Positions 8,187 through 18,400 of a stretch of DNA of 64,000 nucleotides are shown here, in pieces. Position numbers and translations under genes: made by a program. Numbering within the stretch: the first letter of the stretch is position 1; every line of letters begins with the position of its first letter. The stretch is taken from contig NZ_PYOG01000006.1 in NCBI RefSeq assembly GCF_003026815.1, forward strand, positions 62,001 to 126,000. The letters are read 5' to 3'. The notes beneath the pieces are model-generated. The model was not told the origin of the DNA and did no database searches. It saw only the letters and a program-made list of their open reading frames with translations. The stretch is from Photobacterium damselae. GTDB lineage: Bacteria; Pseudomonadota; Gammaproteobacteria; Enterobacterales; Vibrionaceae.

Positions 8187-8857
8187 TACTCATCAAAGTT
8201 TATTTTGGGTCTATGAAGTTCTATTTTTCGGTTTCTATGACGTAAATCGTTCCACATACTAAGACGCGACGCTTTTCCCGCCAATTGTCCTTGCCCCTGT
8301 TGTTTGATTAACCATAAGTTACTACCGTTAAAACTGTATATGGGCAAAAGATCTTTTCTCTTATTTGCTGGTTTGATCTCACCATCAAGATTATCGAGAA
8401 TTTCAGGAACGGCTGTTGGGGTAGGGTAGTAGGCCACAACCATATGAAATTGGTTTAAAGTTAATGACTTTACATAGACTAGGCGTAACTTCGAATCTGG
8501 TACGCCCAAAGAGCGAAGTGCCATGTACTTAGCGATACTAAAGTCTTCACAATCACCAGCTCCAACACCCACAAATTCAAGAGGTGTGGCCCAGTAATCT
8601 TTTTTTCCCCACAGCTTTATATCATCAACAAAGATAAACTGATTAAAGAAATCATTAACCAGCTTGAGTTGTTTTTGGACTGGGAATTGCCGTGACTTAT
8701 CGATGAGCTCCCGCCATGCAGTTGCTCGTTTTTCAGCCCTTTCACCATAAAAGCTTCGTATTTTGCTAATTTGCTGTTGCTCTCGACTTGTTAGAGCATC
8801 GACATTTGCGGCTATACATAAAAGAGCAACAGCAACCAGTGTAACGAATTTTTTCAC
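8186..8857 (-). CDS. lapG: LapG-like periplasmic cysteine protease
   Basis: Calcium-dependent transglutaminase-like cysteine peptidase that releases the adhesin by cutting its N-terminal retention module. The 223 residues start with a signal peptide (about 1-21, ending NVDA). The triad is visible as C103 (GAGDCEDFS), H138 (NQFHMVVAY) and D155 (EILDNLDGE); the 17-residue His-Asp spacing matches that of P. fluorescens LapG as I recall it. The DCED acids next to the cysteine are the family's calcium-binding region. It sits between the OmpA-like gene (5-base gap) and lapD (1-base overlap), the standard lapG-lapD pairing. The likely target is PAAG in the divergent adhesin. Confidence 0.93.
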   Translation of the reverse strand: MKKFVTLVAVALLCIAANVDALTSREQQQISKIRSFYGERAEKRATAWRELIDKSRQFPVQKQLKLVNDFFNQFIFVDDIKLWGKKDYWATPLEFVGVGAGDCEDFSIAKYMALRSLGVPDSKLRLVYVKSLTLNQFHMVVAYYPTPTAVPEILDNLDGEIKPANKRKDLLPIYSFNGSNLWLIKQQGQGQLAGKASRLSMWNDLRHRNRKIELHRPKINFDE

Positions 8858-8862
8858 TGTTT

Positions 8863-9453
8863 TTAATTTTCACGCACTGTAAAAATTGTCCACTGATCAA
8901 CAACGTGACCTTTTGACCCTACAACTTGAGCAACAACACGTCGACTTAATGTATTGCTAGCTTCTGATGTTTCAGCTTGAATCGGATCCGCATCACCGAA
9001 ACCAACTGTTTTGATTCGATCTGCCGCAACACCAAAATCGATCAATTGTTGTCTAACATTTGCAGCCCGGGTATCGGATAAATATTGGTTATGAGCACTA
9101 TTGCCAACCGGGCTCGCATAACCTTTTAATTCTATATGAGTTTCTGGGAAAGTTTCTAAAAACTGTGCTGTTTTCTTGAGTTGAGCCATGTAGGTCTCAG
9201 GAATGACCGTTGAGTCATTCGCAAATAAAACATGCACACTATTTTTTTCATCGGTTTTAACGTAAGTTGGGCAACCATCATTATCGACAACGGCACCTAA
9301 CGGAGTATCTGCACACTTATCTCGAGCATTGATAACACCATCGCTATCAAAATCTCGTAAATCTTTTGTTTGTGTTGCAACTGGCGGTTGTTGAGCGCTA
9401 ATTGAACAACCAAACAACGAAAGAGCCATTAAACTCATTGCAATATTTTTCAT
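8863..9453 (-). CDS. OmpA-family lipoprotein of the lap operon
   Basis: A 196-residue predicted outer-membrane lipoprotein: lipobox LFGC with Cys16, then a thrombospondin-type-3-like calcium motif (DFDSDGVINARDKC...DNDGCP, about 35-62), then an OmpA-like peptidoglycan-binding domain (about 70-180) with the typical helix run NQYLSDTRAANVRQQL and the loop GFGDADPI. The protein should tie the outer membrane to peptidoglycan. It lies in the operon 13 bases after lapE and 5 before lapG. Similar OmpA-like genes accompany Shewanella and Vibrio adhesin secretion operons as I recall, which suggests a structural role at the export site; that role is inferred. Confidence 0.88.
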   Translation of the reverse strand: MKNIAMSLMALSLFGCSISAQQPPVATQTKDLRDFDSDGVINARDKCADTPLGAVVDNDGCPTYVKTDEKNSVHVLFANDSTVIPETYMAQLKKTAQFLETFPETHIELKGYASPVGNSAHNQYLSDTRAANVRQQLIDFGVAADRIKTVGFGDADPIQAETSEASNTLSRRVVAQVVGSKGHVVDQWTIFTVREN

Positions 9454-9466
9454 TATATTTTCTCGC

Positions 9467-10777
9467 TTACTTTACTGACTCAGTCCATTCGTTAGGGATA
9501 TCAACTCGCATTTCATTCAAGATTGTACCCGTTGCATTTAAAACGCGATACTTAGCAAAAATACCATCATAGTGAGCGTTTAAATAAGCTTTGCGTGATT
9601 CAAATAGTTCGTTTTCAGTGTTTAATACATCAAGTAGTGAGCGTTGACCAATTTTAAACTGTTTTTCATAAGCAATTACAGTACGCGCTGAAGCATCAAC
9701 GTGCTCTTGCAAGTATTTTGTCTGACTATTGGCTAATTCCATAGCGCTCCAAGATAGCTTTGTTCCTTCTTTTAGCATACGCAATGCGCGATCTCTAATA
9801 TCTTTTGATTTATTTAACTGATAAGCCGCTTGACGACTTTTAGCCGCATCGCTACCACCATTAAAGAGGTTATAGCGCATATTTAGCATGGCTTTAAATT
9901 CATCGGTATCACCACGAGAACCATTAAGCTCATTGCCCCATTCTTGTGATGCTTCAATATCAAAGGTAGGATAAAAATTACCTTTTGCTTGTTTATATTG
10001 ATATTCAGCAGCATCAATATCATTGCTGGCAACATACATTACAGGATTATTCTTTTGAGCAATTTTCATTGCATCATCAAGAGAGGTTGGAATGAAGTTA
10101 GTGTCAACTTCTGGTGTAACTAAATCATCTGGGAATGTTCCGACAGTGCGAGCAAACTCTGTTTTCTTGTCGTTTAAGTTACTTTGGGCTGCCAATAAAT
10201 TGGTTTTTGAACGGGCAAGGCGGCCTTCTACTTGTGCTAAGTCTGCTGTTGAACCGATACCTGCATCAGCACGTTTTTTAATATCCACATACATATGTTG
10301 GTGGACTTTATAATTCGATTCAGATAGTTTTAAAACAGCTTCTGCACGTAGAACATCAAGATACACTTCTGCTGTTTTTAATGCCTTATCTTGGGCATCT
10401 GAAAGTAACTGATAGCGTTGAGCCTCGGTTTCTGATTGGTTACGGTTAATGTTATTCCAAGTAATAGAACCGTCCCACAATAGCTGTCGAATACTGATTT
10501 CAGCTTGTTTAGGGTCGTATTCTCCCTTAGTACCAAACTCATTATCATAATTGTTGTAACCAACCCCTGCACGAAGATCAACAGAAGGCAAATAATCGCC
10601 TTTTGCTGCATCTATCATTGAGTTACGACTCATAAACTCATTGAAAGCACTTTTAATTTCAGGGTTTGAGGCTAGCGTTTCAGCGACTGCCTGCTCTAAT
10701 GATTGAGCCATAACAGGCATGGTCATCAGAGAGGCTCCTATCGTGAAGGCTAATTTCTTTAACGTATTATTTTTCAT
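9467..10777 (-). CDS. lapE: TolC-family outer-membrane channel LapE-like
   Basis: Outer-membrane exit duct of the type I secretion system, 436 residues, with a cleaved signal peptide (about 1-24, ending PVMA). The mature part shows two TolC repeats of long amphipathic helices: the first begins SLEQAVAETLASNPEIKSA and the second SLDDAMKIAQKNNPV near residue 232. The C-terminal repeat includes GQRSLLDVLNTENELFESRKAYLNA, a hallmark of TolC/AggA proteins. In the LapA system this channel is also thought to hold the N-terminal plug of the adhesin. The gene starts two bases after the lapC stop codon. A general TolC role cannot be excluded, but the operon argues for adhesin export. Confidence 0.92.
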   Translation of the reverse strand: MKNNTLKKLAFTIGASLMTMPVMAQSLEQAVAETLASNPEIKSAFNEFMSRNSMIDAAKGDYLPSVDLRAGVGYNNYDNEFGTKGEYDPKQAEISIRQLLWDGSITWNNINRNQSETEAQRYQLLSDAQDKALKTAEVYLDVLRAEAVLKLSESNYKVHQHMYVDIKKRADAGIGSTADLAQVEGRLARSKTNLLAAQSNLNDKKTEFARTVGTFPDDLVTPEVDTNFIPTSLDDAMKIAQKNNPVMYVASNDIDAAEYQYKQAKGNFYPTFDIEASQEWGNELNGSRGDTDEFKAMLNMRYNLFNGGSDAAKSRQAAYQLNKSKDIRDRALRMLKEGTKLSWSAMELANSQTKYLQEHVDASARTVIAYEKQFKIGQRSLLDVLNTENELFESRKAYLNAHYDGIFAKYRVLNATGTILNEMRVDIPNEWTESVK

Positions 10778-10779
10778 AT

Positions 10780-12177
10780 TTACTCTCTTAAAGCAGAATG
10801 ACGAGCTTTTAATATAGGTTTAAGTAGATAGTCCAGAACTGAGCGTTTTCCTGTGATTATATCTACAGAAGCTGTCATACCTGGGATGATAGGTAACGAT
10901 TCACCATCTGGCGCAGTAAGACTATTTTTATCTGTTCTAACTCTCACTTGATAGAAACTGTTACCTTCCTTATCTTGGATCGTATCAGCACTGATGGTTT
11001 CAACCACGCCATCAAGGCCTCCATAACTAGTAAAATCGTATGCAGTAAATTTTACTATTGCTTTTAGGCCTGGTCGTAAGAAGCCAATATCTTGAGGTGC
11101 GATTTTTGCCTCAATAAGTAATGTATCTTCTGTAGGTACTATTTCGATTAAGTTCATGCCGGGTTGAATAACACCGCCAACAGTATTAACATAAATCTTT
11201 TGAATAGTGCCGGTAACAGGAGATACCACCGTGGTTCTTTTTACACGATCTTCTAAGCCGATTCGGGTCTCGTTCATACTAGATAATTGATCACTAGTAT
11301 CATTAAGCTTTGACTGAATATCACTTCTAAACTGCAGTGCAATATCCATATATTTAAAAGTAGCTTCTTTAATCGCGGATTTTGCTACGGGAGCTTGCAG
11401 CCGGGCTGAGGTTAAATCTCGTTTTGTATCATTTAATGAACGTTGCAATTTTAGCAGTTCAATTTTAGGTACAACACCTTCATCTGCTAGAGGCTTAGTG
11501 ATGTTATACTCTTTAAGAGCAATGTTGTAACTGCGTTGTAGATTAGCGATTCTAGATTGATTTTCTGTTAATTCTCTTTGTTTTTGAGAGATTTGTTGAG
11601 CAACAACTGATAATTGGTTTTCGAGGTTCGAAATATTATCTCGATATTCATTCTGTTGACGTCGAACTTTATCTGGATGTGATTTTTTATACTCACTAGT
11701 AAAGGCCAGCTGAGCCGGTTTTATAACCACCGTTTTTTGCCAATCCTTCGATGCTTGAGACTTATCTACTTTAATACTAGCAAGTAAGCCATTAAAGCGA
11801 ATAATATCTGCTTGTAAACCAGCGACGCTTTGATCTTTTTCTTTATAGTCTGATTGAAATAGAGTGTCATCAATCAGTAATAGTTTTTGTCCCTTTGTTA
11901 CATGTTCGCCTTCGCGCACCATAACTTGCTTAACGATACCACCTTCAAGGTTTTGTACGACTTGCAATTGACTTGATGGAATTACCTTACCAATCCCGGT
12001 TGTTACTTTGTCTAACTTAGCGACCGATGCCCATGCGAAAGCTACAATAAAAAAGAGCAGTATTACCCAAAGTAAAATACGCGCACTAGTTGGTGTGTTA
12101 AGTAGCAGTGCAGCTGATTTATCATCAACAAAATCCAGATTGGATAGAGTATTTTTTTTATCATTATTGGCCATCAT
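10780..12177 (-). CDS. lapC: HlyD-family membrane fusion protein LapC-like
   Basis: Periplasmic adaptor joining LapB to LapE, 465 residues. A short cytoplasmic N-terminus is followed by one TM helix (about 31-50), a biotinyl-lipoyl half-motif (VVQNLEGGIVKQVMVREGEHVTKGQ), a long coiled-coil hairpin (about 120-305, Gln/Lys/Leu-rich), the second lipoyl half (VKRTTVVSPVTGTIQKIYV), and the HlyD C-terminal beta domain ending in the conserved PGMTASVDIITGKRSVLDYLLKP. First gene of the operon, divergent from the adhesin with about 290 bases between. Two adjacent ATGs are possible starts (12177 or 12174). Confidence 0.94.
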   Translation of the reverse strand: MMANNDKKNTLSNLDFVDDKSAALLLNTPTSARILLWVILLFFIVAFAWASVAKLDKVTTGIGKVIPSSQLQVVQNLEGGIVKQVMVREGEHVTKGQKLLLIDDTLFQSDYKEKDQSVAGLQADIIRFNGLLASIKVDKSQASKDWQKTVVIKPAQLAFTSEYKKSHPDKVRRQQNEYRDNISNLENQLSVVAQQISQKQRELTENQSRIANLQRSYNIALKEYNITKPLADEGVVPKIELLKLQRSLNDTKRDLTSARLQAPVAKSAIKEATFKYMDIALQFRSDIQSKLNDTSDQLSSMNETRIGLEDRVKRTTVVSPVTGTIQKIYVNTVGGVIQPGMNLIEIVPTEDTLLIEAKIAPQDIGFLRPGLKAIVKFTAYDFTSYGGLDGVVETISADTIQDKEGNSFYQVRVRTDKNSLTAPDGESLPIIPGMTASVDIITGKRSVLDYLLKPILKARHSALRE

Positions 12178-12467
12178 GCATCCATCACAATTTGAGTAAA
12201 TATCTATAGTAAGTAGGAACTAGTCAGGTTTAAATCAAAGCAAAGGGACATGAACTAGCAAACTTAAACTATCGCATTTTAAAGTAGTAAATTTTTGTTT
12301 ATCTTACTATTAATTTTACAGATGCAACATGCATTTGGTTGCTAGATAATAAAGTGACAAATTATTGGCGTAAAGTATTTTCTTCAAATGCAGTTCACGT
12401 TATTATCATCGATTAGTAAAACTTATTATAACGATAAATTATTCTAATTAGGAATAACTATACCTCT
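12178..12467. promoter_or_regulatory. Divergent control region between lapC and the giant adhesin
   Basis: This 290-base A/T-rich region must hold the promoters of both the lap operon and the adhesin. The visible dyad is GCAAC (12324-12328)/GTTGC (12338-12342). A TATAAC box at 12427-12432 could be a -10 element for the adhesin, but I find no good -35 partner, so an activator-dependent promoter is possible. No site for a named regulator can be claimed. Confidence 0.5.
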
Positions 12468-15400
12468 ATGGCATTTATTGGTGGTAGAATGGAAAATCTA
12501 AATAAAGTAGTCAAAATTCAAAATGGTGAAGCATTTATACTATCTGCTAGTGGCAAAATTGTACGAGTAGCAGATAAACATGCCTTAACGGAAGATGAAA
12601 TTTTATTGCTTGATAAAAATACTCAAGCAGTCTTGGTTGATGAGTTTGATTCAGAATCGTCTGCTTTTTCAGATGATTGCATATCATGTATCGCTGTTAA
12701 TAATAATGATCAAATAATAGAACAGCAATTACCGGAAAATGCTCAATTAAATTTATCAGAATTGCTAGAAGGTAATGTCTCAGCCGATGAAATAGCTGCA
12801 ATTCAAAATGCAATATTATCAGGAGAAGATCCGACTCAAACACAAGAAGCACCTGCTGCGGGTATCGTTTTAGCAGGCTCTGCAATTGGGCGATTTATTA
12901 CGATTGATTATGATAATGATTCCATGCTTGCTGAAGCCGGATTTGATACATCGTATGATCCGTCATCTCAACAAAGTGTTGAAGAACCACTAGCAATACT
13001 AATTGCTGAAGGTGGAGAACAAATCTCTTTACAAGTAACAGAAGGGGATTTAAGTGATCATTCTTACCCAGTATCCACATCTCAAATAATTACAATAGAA
13101 GCAGGTTCTCTTCCTCTCGATCCCGATTCATTTACATTTACACCATCTTCCCTCGCTTCATTACTGAATGAATTATCATCAGATATTCGCTCTGGTGATC
13201 AACCTGTTCTGTTCATATTTGATTCAAATTCAAATTCTATTGTTGGCACTCAGAATGGCCAAATAATCTTAACTATAGAGATTAAAGGTGTTGGTACGCA
13301 TGATAACAATGCTGATATTGAAGTTATCACAACCATTCATGCACCTATTGATCATAACTCAAGTGATTCAAATGGCGTAGTTACTAGTTCTGGTGATCAA
13401 ATACATATCAATTTTGATATCACAGGAGCGGATACAAGTGGTAACGAGATAGATAATCCAATCAACACAGATGTAACAATTGTAGATGGTCAAAACCCAA
13501 GCTTTGGTACCGATTCTGGTGTCACCATCAATGAAAGCACAGAAAAAGGCCAAGTGATCCACGGTGAAGTGCCGCTGGATGTGGGCTCAGATGCGATTGA
13601 TTCACTGACTTTTGATGAAAGCCAACCAAGTTTAGTGGGGCTAACCTCAAACGGTGAGCCAACAACTGTTGAAGTTAACGGCAACAGCTTAACTGTGCTG
13701 GACGCACAAGGTCAGCCAGTACTGACGGTGACAATTGCAAAAGACGGCAGTTACGAAGTAAAAGTGACCGGGCCGCTGGACCAAGGTGACAGTGAATCCA
13801 TTGATTTGGATTTGAATGTGACGGCAACCGACTTTGATGGTGACAGCACCTCAGGTGTAGCAAACATCACCATCACTGATGGCAGCGATGCTGCCGGTGG
13901 TGAAGAGATCGCTATTACCATTACCGAAGGTGATTTAGACACCAACGGCGCAGCAACGGGTAATCCAACGACCTATCCTGTGAGCCAATCAGGCTCGTTT
14001 GTGATTGCCGCAGGCGAAGACCGTCTAGTACCAAGCAGTGTGCAAGTCGACCCTGCGCAAACACAAGCTTTATTACAAGAGCTCTCTGCTGAGTTAACCT
14101 CGGGGAGTCAATCACTTACCTTTACCCTAGATAGTAATGGCAACATTATCGGCACTCTGCCAGATGGTACAGTTGCGCTCACCGTGAGCCTAAGTGCGGT
14201 GCAAGATGGGCAAGACGTTAAGGTTACGGTTGACATTGAGCAGAACGTACCACTTGATCACACCAACAGAGGTGACAGTGATGGTTTTGTGCATTCTCAA
14301 GGGGATAACATTGAAATCTCTGTACCGGTGCAGGCGCAAGATACCGATGGCGACGCATTAGAAAACAGTGCTAACGTTGATATCACGATTGTAGATGGTC
14401 AAAACCCAAGTTTTGGTACCGATTCTGGTGTCACCATCAATGAAAGCTCTGAAAAAGGCCAAGTGATCTACGGTGAAGTACCACTGGATGTGGGCTCCGA
14501 TGCGATTGACTCACTGACTTTTGATGAAAGCCAACCAAGTTTAGTGGGGTTAACCTCAAATGGTGAGCCAACAAGCGTTGACGTTAATGGCAACAGCTTA
14601 ACCGTATTGGATGCACAAGGTCAGCCGGTACTGACGGTGACAATTGCAAAAGACGGCAGTTACGAAGTAAAAGTAACCGGGCCGCTGGACCAGGGTGACA
14701 GTGAATCCATTGATTTGAATGTGACGGCGACCGACTTTGATGGTGACAGCACCTCAGGTGTGGCAAACATCACCATCACTGATGGCAGCGATGCTGCCGG
14801 TGGTGAAGAGCTCGCTATCACCATTACTGAAGGTGATTTAGACACCAACGGTGCTGCAACGGGTAATCCAAGTACTTATCCTGTGAGCCAATCAGGCTCG
14901 TTTGTGATTGCCGCAGGCGAAGACCGCTTAGTACCAAGCAGTGTGCAGGTCGACCCTGCGCAAACACAAGCTTTATTACAAGAGCTCTCTGCTGAGTTAA
15001 CCTCGGGTAGTCAAGCACTGACCTTTACCCTAGATAGTAATGGCAACATTGTCGGCACTCTGCCAGATGGCACGGTTGCGCTCACCGTGAGCCTAAGTGC
15101 GGTGCAAGATGGGCAAGACATCAAAGTCACAGTCGATATCGAGCAAAACGTACCACTTGATCACACCAACCGTAGTGATGGTTACGGTTTTGTGCATTCT
15201 CAAGGGGATAACATTGAAATCTCTGTACCGGTGCAGGCGCAAGATACTGATGGCGACGCATTAGAAAACAGTGCCAATGTCGATATCACGATTGTAGATG
15301 GTCAAAACCCAAGTTTTGGTACCGATTCTGGTGTCACCATCAATGAAAGCACAGAAAAAGGCCAAGTGATCCACGGTGAAGTACCGCTGGATGTGGGCTC

Positions 15401-18400
15401 CGATGCGATTGATTCACTGACTTTTGATGAAAGCCAACCAAGTTTGGTGGGACTAACCTCAAATGGTGAGCCAACAAGCGTTGACGTTAATGGCAACAGC
15501 TTAACCGTATTGGATGCACAAGGTCAGCCGGTACTGACGGTGACAATTGCGAAAGACGGCAGTTACGAAGTAAAAGTGACCGGGCCGCTGGACCAAGGTG
15601 ACAGTGAATCCATTGATTTGGATTTGAGTGTGACGGCGACCGACTTTGATGGTGACAGCACCTCAGGTGTGGCGAGCATCACCATCACCGATGGCAGCGA
15701 TGCTGCCGGTGGTGAAGATGTTGCTATTACCATTACCGAAGGTGATTTAGACACCAACGGCGCAGCAACGGGTAATCCAAGTACTTATCCTGTGAGCCAA
15801 TCAGGCTCGTTTGTGATTACCGCAGGCGAAGACCGTCTAGTACCAAGCAGTGTGCAAGTCGACCCTGCGCAAACACAAGCTTTATTACAAGAGCTCTCTG
15901 CTGAGTTAACCTCGGGTAGTCAATCACTGACCTTTACCCTAGATAGTAATGGCAACATTATCGGCACTCTGCCAGATGGTACGGTTGCGATCACCGTGAG
16001 CCTAAGTGCGGTGCAAGATGGGCAAGACGTTAAGGTTACGGTAGACATTGAGCAGAACGTACCACTTGATCACACCAACAGTGGTGATGGTGACGGTTTT
16101 GTGCATTCTCAAGGGGATAATATTGAAATCTCTGTACCGGTGCAGGCGCAAGATACCGATGGCGACGCATTAGAAAACAGTGCTAACGTTGATATCACGA
16201 TTGTAGATGGTCAAAACCCAAGCTTTGGTACCGATTCTGGTGTCACCATCAATGAAAGCACTGAAAAAGGCCAAGTGATCCACGGTGAAGTGCCACTGGA
16301 TGTGGGCTCCGATGCGATTGACTCACTGACTTTTGATGAAAGCCAACCAAGTTTGGTGGGGCTAACCTCAAATGGTGAGCCAACAACCGTTGACGTTAAT
16401 GGCAACAGCTTAACCGTATTGGACGCACAAGGTCAGCCGGTACTGACGGTGACGATTGCGAAAGACGGCAGTTACGAAGTAAAAGTAACCGGGCCGCTGG
16501 ACCAAGGTGACAGTGAATCCATTGATTTGGATTTGAGTGTGACGGCAACCGACTTTGATGGTGACAGCACCTCAGGTGTGGCGAACATCACCATCACCGA
16601 TGGCAGCGATGCAACTGGTGGCGAAAATGTTGCTATTACCATTACCGAAGGTGATTTAGACACCAACGGCGCAGCAACGGGTAATCCAACGACCTATCCT
16701 GTGAGCCAATCAGGCTCGTTTGTGATTGCCGCAGGTGAAGACCGTCTAGTACCAAGCAGTGTGCAAGTCGACCCTGCGCAAACACAAGCTTTATTACAAG
16801 AGCTCTCTGCTGAGTTAACCTCGGGTAGTCAATCACTGACCTTTGCCTTAGATAGTAATGGCAACATTGTTGGTACTCTGCTTGATGGTACAGTTGCGAT
16901 CACCGTGAGCCTAAGTGCGGTGCAGGATGAGCAAGATATCAAGGTTACGGTTGATATCGGGCAGAACATGCCGCTTGATCATTCCAACCGTGGCGATGGT
17001 GACGGTTTTGTGCATTCTCAAGGGGATAATATTGAAATCTCTGTACCGGTGCAGGCGCAAGATACCGATGGCGACGCATTAGAAAACAGTGCTAACGTTG
17101 ATATCACAATTGTTGATGGTCAAAACCCAAGTTTTGGTACCGATTCTGGTGTCACCATCAATGAAAGCACTGAAAAAGGCCAAGTGATCCACGGTGAAGT
17201 ACCGCTGGATGTGGGCTCCGATGCGATTGATTCACTGACTTTTGATGAAAGCCAACCAAGTTTGGTGGGGCTAACCTCAAATGGTGAGCCAACAAGCGTT
17301 GAAGTTAATGGCAACAGCTTAACCGTATTGGACGCACAAGGTCAGCCGGTACTGACGGTGACAATTGCGAAAGACGGCAGTTACGAAGTAAAAGTAACTG
17401 GGCCGCTGGACCAAGGTGACAGTGAATCCATTGATTTGGATTTGAATGTGACGGCAACCGACTTTGATGGTGACAGCACCTCAGGTGTGGCGAACATCAC
17501 CATCACCGATGGCAGCGATGCTGCCGGTGGTGAAGAGATCGCTATCACCATTACCGAAGGTGATTTAGACACCAACGGTGCTGCAACGGGTAATCCAACG
17601 ACCTATCCTGTGAGCCAATCAGGCTCGTTTGTGATTACCGCTGGCGAAGACCGCTTAGTACCAAGCAGTGTGCAAGTTGACCCTGCGCAAACACAAGCTT
17701 TATTACAAGAGCTCTCTGCTGAGTTAACCTCTGGTGGTCAAGCATTGACCTTTGCCTTAGACAGCCATGGTAATATTGTCGGTACTCTGCCAGATGGCAC
17801 GGTTGCGATCACTGTGAGCCTAAGTGCGGTGCAAGATGGACAAGACATCAAAGTCACAGTCGATATCGAGCAGAACGTGCCGCTTGATCACACCAACCGT
17901 GGCGATGGTGACGGCTTTGTTCATTCTCAAGGGGATAACATTGAAATCTCTGTACCGGTGCAGGCGCAAGATACCGATGGTGACGCATTAGAAAACAGTG
18001 CTAACGTCGATATCACGATTGTTGATGGTCAAAATCCAAGCTTTGGTACCGATTCTGGTGTCACCATCAATGAAAGCACAGAAAAAGGCCAAGTGATCCA
18101 CGGTGAAGTGCCATTGGATGTGGGCTCCGATGCGATTGACTCACTGACTTTTGATGAAAGCCAACCAAGTCTGGTAGGACTAACCTCTAATGGTGAGCCA
18201 ACAACCGTTGAAGTTAATGGTAACAGCTTAACCGTGCTGGATGCACAAGGTCAGCCAGTACTGACGGTGACGATTGGGAAAGACGGCAGTTACGAAGTAA
18301 AAGTGACCGGGCCGCTGGACCAAGGTGACAGTGAATCCATTGATTTGGATTTGAATGTGACGGCGACCGACTTTGATGGTGACAGCACCTCAGGTGTGGC

